Source of the DNA: PALSA-894 sp034669145 | Lineage (GTDB): Bacteria > Pseudomonadota > Alphaproteobacteria > Rhizobiales > Xanthobacteraceae | Direction of reading: 5' to 3' | DNA: 64,000 nt | Assembly (NCBI GenBank): GCA_034669145.1 | Contig: JAXDNY010000076.1 | Span: 9,670 to 73,669 of the forward strand | In this document: positions 58,232 through 64,000 of the stretch, one piece after another | Layout of the letters: every line of letters begins with the position of its first letter | Position numbering within the stretch: the stretch's first letter is position 1 | Notes under the pieces: generated by a model | Databases searched by the model: none | The model's input: only the letters and a program-made list of their open reading frames with translations | What the model was told of the DNA's origin: nothing | Position numbers and translations under genes: made by a program

Positions 58232-59638
58232 TCAACTTTGCCGCGGGGCGTCGAGGAACTGGAACGGGCGGGCGCTTTCGAACGCGCGCGCGGCGCGCAA
58301 CACCAGATGATCCTGGCGCGCCGGGCCGACGATCTGCAAGCCGATCGGCAGACCGTCCGATAAGAACCCGCAGGGCACGGAAGCCGCCGGCTGCTGCGTC
58401 AGATTGAACGGATAAGTGTAGGGCGACCAGTTGATCCAGTTGTCGCCATAGCTGCCGTCGGCCGGCGTGACGCGGCCCGCTTCGAGCGCCGGGATCGGCA
58501 TCTGCGGGGTGAGCAGCAGATCGTATGTCTCGTGGAAGCGCGCCATCGCGATGGCGAGATCCTGCCGCGCCACGTAGGCGGCGAGGTAGTCGGCGAGCGA
58601 GTATTTCTTTCCGTCCTCGGCGAGCTTGAGGAAGCCGGGGTCCATTTTCGCGCGATCGCTTTCGGGCGAGGCCGCGACGATCATGGCGGACACCGCGCCC
58701 CACAGCGTCATGATCATCTCATAGGGCTCGGCAAAGCCCGGGTCGGCCTCCTCCACGATCGCGCCGAGGTCGCCGAAGGCTTGGGCGGCCTTCGCCGTTG
58801 CGGCCTCGACCTCCGGGTTGAGTTTTTGCACGTAGCCGAGCCGCGGGCTCCACGCGACGCGCAGGCCGCGCACGCCATCGTCGAGCCCGACGCGATAGTC
58901 CGGCGTCGGCGTATTCCATGCCGTCATGTCGCGCTCGTCTGGTCCGCCGATCACTGAGAGCATCAGCGCCGCGTCGGCGACACTGCGCGTGAGCGGACCG
59001 ACGTGCGCCAGGATGCTGAACGGCGAGGCCGGATAGGCCGCGACGCGCCCGTAACTCGGCTTGATGCCGAATACGCCCGTGAAGGCTGCCGGAATGCGGA
59101 TCGAGCCCGCGCCGTCGGTGCCGATGTGCAGATGCCCGAGATTGAGCAGCGCCGCCGCCGCCGCGCCGCCGGACGAGCCGCCCGGCGTGCGGTCGAGCTT
59201 CCACGGATTGCGCGTGATGCCGGTGAGCGGGGAGTGCGTTGCGCCGATCCAGCCGAATTCCGGCAGGCAGGTCTTGCCGAGGATCACGGCGCCCGCTTCG
59301 CGCAGCCGCGCCACCGCGGGTGCGTCGGCCTTCATCGCCGCGGCATCGACCGTGAGCGAGCCGCGGCGCGAGGGAAAGTCTTTCAGCCACACATTGTCCT
59401 TCACGGTCGCGCCGAGACCGTCGGCGGAACCCATCGGCTCGCCCTTCTGCCAGCGCGCCTCGGAGGCTTGTGCGGCTTTCAGCGCGCCGTCGCGCTCCAC
59501 AATGATGAAGGCATTTATGGCGGGCTGAAACGTCTCGATGCGGTCGAGCTGGTCCCGTGTCACCTCGACCGGCGACAACTCCCGTTTGCGATAAAGGCGC
59601 AGCAAATCGGCGGCGGTGAGGGATTTGATTTGAGTCAT
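58232..59638 (-). CDS. Amidase (amidase signature family)
   Basis: A 468-residue amidase signature enzyme that hydrolyses carboxamides. The Ser-Ser-Lys triad is present: Lys in LGATVKDNVWLKDFPSRRGS, Ser pair in DRTPGGSSGGAAAALLNLGH and HIGTDGAGSIRIPAAFTGVF. FGIKPSYGRVAAYPASPFSI follows. The natural amide is unknown. It is divergent from the ArgE-like gene across a BIME repeat and may act on the same class of compound. The gap 58081-58231 on its 3' side shows no gene, only a partly palindromic G/C-tract region near 58170-58208. Confidence 0.92.
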   Translation of the reverse strand: MTQIKSLTAADLLRLYRKRELSPVEVTRDQLDRIETFQPAINAFIIVERDGALKAAQASEARWQKGEPMGSADGLGATVKDNVWLKDFPSRRGSLTVDAAAMKADAPAVARLREAGAVILGKTCLPEFGWIGATHSPLTGITRNPWKLDRTPGGSSGGAAAAALLNLGHLHIGTDGAGSIRIPAAFTGVFGIKPSYGRVAAYPASPFSILAHVGPLTRSVADAALMLSVIGGPDERDMTAWNTPTPDYRVGLDDGVRGLRVAWSPRLGYVQKLNPEVEAATAKAAQAFGDLGAIVEEADPGFAEPYEMIMTLWGAVSAMIVAASPESDRAKMDPGFLKLAEDGKKYSLADYLAAYVARQDLAIAMARFHETYDLLLTPQMPIPALEAGRVTPADGSYGDNWINWSPYTYPFNLTQQPAASVPCGFLSDGLPIGLQIVGPARQDHLVLRAARAFESARPFQFLDAPRQS

Positions 59639-59667
59639 TGGTCAATCATCGCAGAAACGTAACGATT

Positions 59668-59766
59668 GTCATCCCGGCCGAGCGAAGCGAGAGCCGGGAC
59701 CCATGTAACACGGGGATAGGTGGGTCCCGGCTCGCGCGCCGCTGCGCAGCGCTTGGCCGGGATGAC
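59668..59766. repeat. BIME-type palindromic repeat (copy F)
   Basis: Begins gtcatcccggccgagcgaag and ends gcgcttggccgggatgac, inverted copies, with hairpin gagcgaagcgag and the long gcgccgctgcgcagcgc stem. The inner gggacccat has its inverted partner gtgggtccc. It lies in the divergent space between the amidase and ArgE-like genes. Confidence 0.88.
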
Positions 59767-59813
59767 AGCGCACCATGTGCTATGCAAGATGCGCGATCCC
59801 ATCAGGAACCACC

Positions 59814-60971
59814 ATGAACGTCCAAAGCAGCAAAGACATCCTCTCGGCCCTGGTCGGCTTCGACACCGTGAGCCGCAACTCGAATCTCGATTGTATCGCC
59901 TGGATCGAAGGTTATCTCGACAAGCTCGGCGTGAAGCACCAGCGCGTCTATGACGAGACCGGCCAGAAATCGAACCTGTGGGCGACGCTCGGGCCGAAGG
60001 ATGTGCCGGGTTTCATTCTCTCGGGTCACACCGACGTGGTGCCGGTCGACGACCAGAACTGGACGGACTCGCCCTTCAAGCTGACCGAGCGCGACGGCAA
60101 GCTGTACGGCCGCGGCTCGACCGACATGAAGGGCTACGTCGCGTGCTGCCTCGCGGCCGTGCCAGACATGCTGAAGGCGAACCTGAAGCGGCCGCTGCAC
60201 CTTGCGTTCTCCTATGATGAGGAAGTCGGCTGCTGGGGCGTGCGGCGCATGATCCCGAAGATCATCGAAGGCGTGGCGATGCCGACCGCATGCTTCGTCG
60301 GCGAGCCGACCGAGATGAATGTGGTGATCGGCCACAAGGGCAAGCGCTCGTTCAAGGTGACGGTGCGCGGGCGCACCTGCCACTCCTCGCTTGCACCGCT
60401 CGGCGTCAACGCGGTCGAGTACGCGGCGCGCGTGATCGGCAAGATCCGCGATATTTCCGATCGCATGGCCAAGAGCGGCGCGCGCGACGAACTCTACGAT
60501 GTGCCGTTCACCACCGGTCACACCGGGTATCTTCACGGCGGGACCGCGCTGAACATCGTGCCGGACATCGCGACCTTCGAGTTCGAATTCCGGGTGCTGT
60601 CGGTCGACAAATCGGACACGCTGGCGAAGGAAGTCATCGACTACGCCAAGACTGTGCTCGAACCGGAAATGAAGGCTGTTGCCCCGGAGGCCGGTTTCGA
60701 ATTCGAGGACCGCTCGGAGTTCGCTGGCCTCGACACGTCGCCCGAGGCCGAGGTGACGGTCTTGGCGAAGAAGCTTTCGGGCCGCAACGGGCACAGCAAG
60801 GTCGCCTACGGCACCGAAGGCGGGCTGTTCTCGCAGGCCGGCATCCCGACCGTGGTGTGCGGCCCCGGCAATATCGATCAGGCCCACAAGGCCGACGAGT
60901 GGATCGCGATCACCGAATTGGAAAAATGCGGCCAGTTCATCGACCGGCTGATCGAGCATTGTCAGCGCTGA
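59814..60971 (+). CDS. ArgE/DapE-like M20 deacylase
   Basis: A 385-residue di-zinc amidohydrolase of the acetylornithine deacetylase type. Motifs: FILSGHTDVVPVDDQNW, YGRGSTDMKGYVACCLAAVP, the catalytic Glu pair in LAFSYDEEVGCWGVRRMIPK, EPTEMNVVIGHKGKRSFKVT, dimer-domain GRTCHSSLAPLGVNAVEY, and C-terminal CGPGNIDQAHKADEWIAI. Could remove an acyl group from an amino acid. It heads a rightward operon with an amidohydrolase and a RidA protein, so a degradative use is as likely as arginine synthesis. Confidence 0.92.
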   Translation: MNVQSSKDILSALVGFDTVSRNSNLDCIAWIEGYLDKLGVKHQRVYDETGQKSNLWATLGPKDVPGFILSGHTDVVPVDDQNWTDSPFKLTERDGKLYGRGSTDMKGYVACCLAAVPDMLKANLKRPLHLAFSYDEEVGCWGVRRMIPKIIEGVAMPTACFVGEPTEMNVVIGHKGKRSFKVTVRGRTCHSSLAPLGVNAVEYAARVIGKIRDISDRMAKSGARDELYDVPFTTGHTGYLHGGTALNIVPDIATFEFEFRVLSVDKSDTLAKEVIDYAKTVLEPEMKAVAPEAGFEFEDRSEFAGLDTSPEAEVTVLAKKLSGRNGHSKVAYGTEGGLFSQAGIPTVVCGPGNIDQAHKADEWIAITELEKCGQFIDRLIEHCQR

Positions 60972-60994
60972 CGCGCATTACCCCTGGAGAAAAC

Positions 60995-62164
60995 ATGGCC
61001 TACGATTTGATCCTGAAGGGCGGGCGCGTCATCGACCCGTCGCAGAATATCGACCGCGTCACGGACGTGGCGTTTGCGGGCGGCAAGGTCGCGAAGGTCG
61101 GCGACAATCTCGGCGACGCAACCGAGACGCGCGACGTGAAGGGTTACGTCGTCACGCCCGGGCTGATCGACCTGCACACGCATGTGTACTGGGGCGGCAC
61201 GTCGCTCGGCATCGATGCGGAAGATTTCTGCCGCACCTCCGGCGTCACCACCGCGATCGACACCGGCAGCGCGGGCCCGGGCAATTTCGCGGGCTTCCGC
61301 AAGCACGTGATCGAGCCGTCGGCGGTGCGCATCCTTGCCTATCTGCACGTCTCATTCGCGGGAATTTACGCGTTCTCGAAGACCGTCATGGTCGGCGAGA
61401 GCGAAGAGATGCGCCTGATGGCGCCGATCGAGGCCGTTGAAGTCGCCGACAAGAACCGCGACGTCATCATCGGCATCAAGGTGCGCGTCGGGCGCGGCTC
61501 ATCCGGCATCCACGGCGCGGCGCCGCTCGGCATCGCGCTGCAGGCCGCGAACGAGCTCGGCATGCCGCTGATGTGCCACATCGACTTTCCGCCGCCGAGC
61601 TACGAGGAAGTGCTGGGGATGCTGCGGCCGGGAGACGTGCTCACGCATGCGTTCCGGCCGTTCCCGAACGCGCCCTACGATCATCAGGGCAAGGTCAAGG
61701 ACGCGGTGCTCGATGCGCGTGCGCGTGGCGTGAAATTCGACATCGGCCACGGCAAGGGCTCGTTCGCGTTCAAGACCGCGCGCAATATGCTGGCGAACGG
61801 CTTCTATCCGGACACGATCTCGTCCGACGTGCACACGCTGTGCATCGAGGGCCCGGCGTTCGATCAGGTGACGACGCTGTCGAAGTTCCTCTGCCTGGGC
61901 ATGCCGCTCAGCGATGTGATCGCGGCGAGCACGGTGAATGCCGCGATGGCGCTGCAACGGCCGGAACTCGGCAGCTTCAAACCGGGTTGCGCCGGTGATG
62001 CCACGATCCTGACCATCAAGGACGGCCAGTTCGACTATGTCGATGTGGTCGGCGAGCACTTGATCGGCGACAAGCGCATTCTGTCCGAGGGCGTCGTGCT
62101 CAAGGGGCGCTGGTGGCACCCGAACGACGCATCGAAATTCAAGAAACTGGAGAAAGCCGCATGA
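60995..62164 (+). CDS. Amidohydrolase (dihydroorotase-like/deacetylase family)
   Basis: A 389-residue metal-dependent amidohydrolase. The first metal motif is VTPGLIDLHTHVYWGGTSLG; a likely carboxylated Lys lies in DVIIGIKVRVGRGSSGIHGA. The later metal His residues lie in MPLMCHIDFPPPSYEEVLGM and DVLTHAFRPFPNAPYDHQGK. Asp near ISSDVHTLCIEGPAFD is the probable catalytic acid. Relatives include dihydroorotases, deacetylases and hydantoinase-like enzymes. GGAG precedes ATG 60995. The stop overlaps the RidA gene start, so they are co-translated. Confidence 0.92.
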   Translation: MAYDLILKGGRVIDPSQNIDRVTDVAFAGGKVAKVGDNLGDATETRDVKGYVVTPGLIDLHTHVYWGGTSLGIDAEDFCRTSGVTTAIDTGSAGPGNFAGFRKHVIEPSAVRILAYLHVSFAGIYAFSKTVMVGESEEMRLMAPIEAVEVADKNRDVIIGIKVRVGRGSSGIHGAAPLGIALQAANELGMPLMCHIDFPPPSYEEVLGMLRPGDVLTHAFRPFPNAPYDHQGKVKDAVLDARARGVKFDIGHGKGSFAFKTARNMLANGFYPDTISSDVHTLCIEGPAFDQVTTLSKFLCLGMPLSDVIAASTVNAAMALQRPELGSFKPGCAGDATILTIKDGQFDYVDVVGEHLIGDKRILSEGVVLKGRWWHPNDASKFKKLEKAA

Positions 62165-62622
62165 GCGCGCAGGAGAATTTGAAGAAACTCGGCCTGACCT
62201 TGCCGAACATCCCGACGCCGGTTGCGAACTACGTGCCGTGGAAGCGCGACGGCAACACGATCTATCTGTCGGGGCAGGGGCCGCGCGACAAGGACGGCAA
62301 GCACATCACCGGCACCGTGGGGAAGGACGTGACGGTGGAGCAAGCCTACGAGTACGCCAAGCTCGTGGGCCTCAACCTGCTCGCGGCCGCGAACGCGGCG
62401 GCGGGCGGCAGCCTCGACAAGGTCGAGGTGCTCAAAGTGCTCGGCATGGTCAACGCGGTGCCGGGCTTCGGCGACCAACCCAAGGTGATCAACGGCTGCT
62501 CCGACCTGTTCGTCGCGGTGCTCGGCGAGCGAGGGCGGCACGCGCGTTCCGCCGTCGGCATGGGCTCGCTGCCGGTCAACATTCCGGTGGAGATTGAGGC
62601 CGTGATGCGGGTGGTGGACTAA
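62161..62622 (+). CDS. RidA family protein
   Basis: A 153-residue protein of the RidA/YjgF family, which hydrolyses reactive enamine/imine intermediates released by PLP or related enzymes. Features: LPNIPTPVANYVPWKRDGNT, IYLSGQGPRDKDGKHITGTV, and the C-terminal SAVGMGSLPVNIPVEIEAVM with the family proline-rich strand. ATG 62161 overlaps the amidohydrolase stop by four bases. Its stop codon overlaps that of the convergent DppF-like gene. Its place in the operon suggests that an unstable imine forms during breakdown of the substrate. Confidence 0.93.
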   Translation: MSAQENLKKLGLTLPNIPTPVANYVPWKRDGNTIYLSGQGPRDKDGKHITGTVGKDVTVEQAYEYAKLVGLNLLAAANAAAGGSLDKVEVLKVLGMVNAVPGFGDQPKVINGCSDLFVAVLGERGRHARSAVGMGSLPVNIPVEIEAVMRVVD

Positions 62623-63584
62623 TCCACCAGATGACAAGCCACCTGCCGCCCGTCGGCGGCGGACTTGAGCGGTGGCGTCTCGACCTTGCAGCGCTCGAAC
62701 GCGAACGGGCAGCGCGTGTGAAACGCGCAGCCTGACGGCGGATTGATCGGCGAGGGCACGTCGCCTTGCAGCACGATGCGCTCGCGCTTCACGTGCGGGT
62801 CGGGAATGGGCGCCGCCGCCATCAGCGCCTGCGTGTAGGGATGCAGCGGCGTCTCGAACAACGCTTCCTTGTCTGCGATCTCGACGATCTTGCCGAGATA
62901 CATCACGGCGACGCGATGCCCGATGTGCTCGACCACGCCAAGATCATGCGAGACGAACAGGTAGGCGAGGCCGAGTTCTTCCTGCAGGTCCATCATCAGG
63001 TTGAGGACTTGTGCCTGCACGGACACATCGAGCGCCGACACGGGTTCGTCCGCAATGATGACCGCCGGGTTGAGCGCGAGCGCGCGGGCGATGCCGAGGC
63101 GCTGGCGCTGCCCGCCGGAAAACTCGAACGGATAGCGCTTCATCGCATCGGTGCGCAGGCCGACTTTGTCGAACAACTCCGCCACGCGCGTCTCGCGCTC
63201 CGCCGCTGAGATATCGGAGTAGTTCTCCAGCGGCTCGCTGACGATGCGGCCCGCGGCGAGGCGCGGATTGAGCGACGCATACGGATCCTGGAACACCATC
63301 TGCATGCGCTTGCGGTGCGGGCGCATCTCGCCGATCCCGAGATGGGTGATGTCCTCGCCGTCGAGCTGAATCGTGCCTTCGGTCGGCTCAAGCAGCCGCA
63401 GCAGCAGCTTGCCGACCGTCGACTTGCCGCAGCCGGACTCGCCGACGAGGCAGAGCGTCTCGCCGGGGTTGATCGCGAAGCTGACGCCGTCCACGGCCTT
63501 CACCAGCGCGACGGTGCGCGCGAGCAGCCCGCGCTGCAGCGGGAAGTGCTTCTTGAGGTTCGCGACTTCGACGACCGGCGTCAT
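62619..63584 (-). CDS. Dipeptide-type ABC transporter ATP-binding protein (DppF-like)
   Basis: A 321-residue ATPase: Walker A CLVGESGCGKSTVGKLLLRL, MVFQDPYASLNPRLAAGRIV, signature FSGGQRQRLGIARALALNPA, Walker B VIIADEPVSALDVSVQAQV and the H-loop LFVSHDLGVVEHIGHRVAVM. The C-terminal Cys-rich piece GCAFHTRCPFAFERCKVETP is the oligopeptide-permease type extension. ATG 63584 overlaps the stop of the next ATPase gene. The permease and receptor genes must lie beyond the window's right end. Confidence 0.94.
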   Translation of the reverse strand: MTPVVEVANLKKHFPLQRGLLARTVALVKAVDGVSFAINPGETLCLVGESGCGKSTVGKLLLRLLEPTEGTIQLDGEDITHLGIGEMRPHRKRMQMVFQDPYASLNPRLAAGRIVSEPLENYSDISAAERETRVAELFDKVGLRTDAMKRYPFEFSGGQRQRLGIARALALNPAVIIADEPVSALDVSVQAQVLNLMMDLQEELGLAYLFVSHDLGVVEHIGHRVAVMYLGKIVEIADKEALFETPLHPYTQALMAAAPIPDPHVKRERIVLQGDVPSPINPPSGCAFHTRCPFAFERCKVETPPLKSAADGRQVACHLVD

Positions 63585-64000
63585 GCGGCCACCGCCGTGG
63601 CGAGTACGCGCTCGGCTTCGTGGCATGCGACCACGTGACCGTCGCCGACCGGACGCAACGCCGGTGTTTCGGCGTGGCAGCGTGCGACCGCGTAAGCGCA
63701 GCGCGGCGCAAACGCGCAGCCTTCGATCGGCTCGCGCAGCGACGGCACGATGCCGGGGATTTCGGCAAGGCGGCGCTTGCGCGTTTTGCCGCGCAGCCGC
63801 GGGATCGAGGCCATCAGGCCGCGCGTGTAGGGATGCGCGGGGCGGTCGAACAACTCGGTGGTCGCGGCTTCCTCGATCTTGCGCCCCGCATACATCACGA
63901 TCACGCGCCGGCAGGTCTCGGCCACGATGCCGAGGTTGTGCGTGATCAGGATCACGGCGGCGCCGGTGCGCTCCTTCAGTTCCAGCATCAGGTCGAGGAT
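63581..64000 (-). CDS. Dipeptide-type ABC transporter ATP-binding protein (DppD-like), 5' end outside window
   Basis: The visible 140 or so residues are the C-terminal part of a DppD-like ATPase: MLELKERTGAAVILITHNLG with the H-loop His, IVAETCRRVIVMYAGRKIEE, FDRPAHPYTRGLMASIPRLR and the Cys-rich tail GCAFAPRCAYAVARCHAETP. The frame is open to the window end, so the Walker motifs lie beyond. It overlaps the DppF-like gene by four bases (ATGA), the usual tandem ATPase pair. Confidence 0.92.
   Translation of the reverse strand: MLDLMLELKERTGAAVILITHNLGIVAETCRRVIVMYAGRKIEEAATTELFDRPAHPYTRGLMASIPRLRGKTRKRRLAEIPGIVPSLREPIEGCAFAPRCAYAVARCHAETPALRPVGDGHVVACHEAERVLATAVAA

Noticed and set aside
1..64000. 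tRNA and rRNA genes
   Set aside because: No cloverleaf-like element with a GGTTCRAnTCC arm and no rRNA-like sequence was noticed. A covariance search (tRNAscan-SE type) would be decisive and was not available.

Overview
The window looks like chromosomal DNA of a GC-rich alphaproteobacterium of the order Hyphomicrobiales (Rhizobiales), probably near Xanthobacteraceae/Nitrobacteraceae. This is inferred from codon use and gene content: TctABC and dipeptide-type transporters, CoxL-type molybdoenzymes, serB next to miaA, an ilv leader attenuator, and many rhizobial-type palindromic repeats. No rRNA, tRNA, CRISPR array, prophage or insertion sequence was recognised. Coding density is high, with many 4-bp ATGA/GTGA overlaps.

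Layout. 0-1.3 kb: the end of an unknown gene, three small ORFs, and a gene remnant cut off at a triple hairpin. 1.3-4.8 kb: a tripartite tricarboxylate transporter (tctB-tctA-tctC). 4.9-6.8 kb: an RmlC-like cupin overlapping a family-2 glycosyltransferase, then a decayed tctC remnant. 7.0-8.8 kb: thyA, a GNAT acetyltransferase and folA. 9.0-11.3 kb: hflK-hflC and a DUF2065 gene behind a good sigma70-type promoter. 11.3-14.6 kb: an exported TPR protein divergent from a CadC/TolB-like/TPR regulator. 14.7-16.3 kb: a DegP/MucD protease. 16.4-19.6 kb: a sugar-type ABC importer without an ATPase. 19.7-25.8 kb: DUF427, an MFS carrier, serB, miaA, msrQ, a HAD hydrolase and an M20 peptidase.

25.8-32.2 kb is the branched-chain amino-acid locus. 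A vapBC module precedes a promoter, leader peptide and attenuator for ilvB-ilvH. A luciferase-like oxidoreductase and a mazEF module then lie before ilvC, which ends in a strong terminator. Both toxin-antitoxin modules have clear palindromic candidate operators. 32.2-36.2 kb holds an M4 metallopeptidase with a lysine-rich N-terminus and no obvious signal peptide, a frameshifted NTF2-like gene, and a membrane sulfatase/LtaS-like protein.

36.4-39.2 kb: NitT/TauT-type ABC ATPase and permease, then an exported esterase. 39.3-46.2 kb is a leftward cluster with catabolic character: AroE-like dehydrogenase, DctP-type binding protein, MmgE/PrpD protein, alpha/beta hydrolase, SCP2-like protein and an ADP-forming acyl-CoA synthetase. 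A cytochrome P460-like gene follows. 47.0-53.8 kb encodes a complete dipeptide-type ABC importer with two tandem paralogous binding proteins. 54-55.4 kb: a lytic transglycosylase and a small membrane protein. 55.4-58.1 kb: an isoquinoline-1-oxidoreductase-like molybdenum enzyme (iorB, iorA). 58.2-64 kb: an amidase, an ArgE-like deacylase, a dihydroorotase-like amidohydrolase, a RidA protein and two dipeptide ABC ATPases, the last running off the window. This suggests uptake and stepwise hydrolysis of an N-acyl or cyclic amide compound.

Palindromic repeats fill many gaps. One lies between two permease genes and carries a 17-codon ORF that could relay translational coupling. A related palindromic core lies in-frame inside the PrpD gene. 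I did not find a clearly new multi-gene system. The most unusual signals are these repeat/gene fusions, the two TA modules around ilv, and the non-secreted-looking thermolysin homologue.
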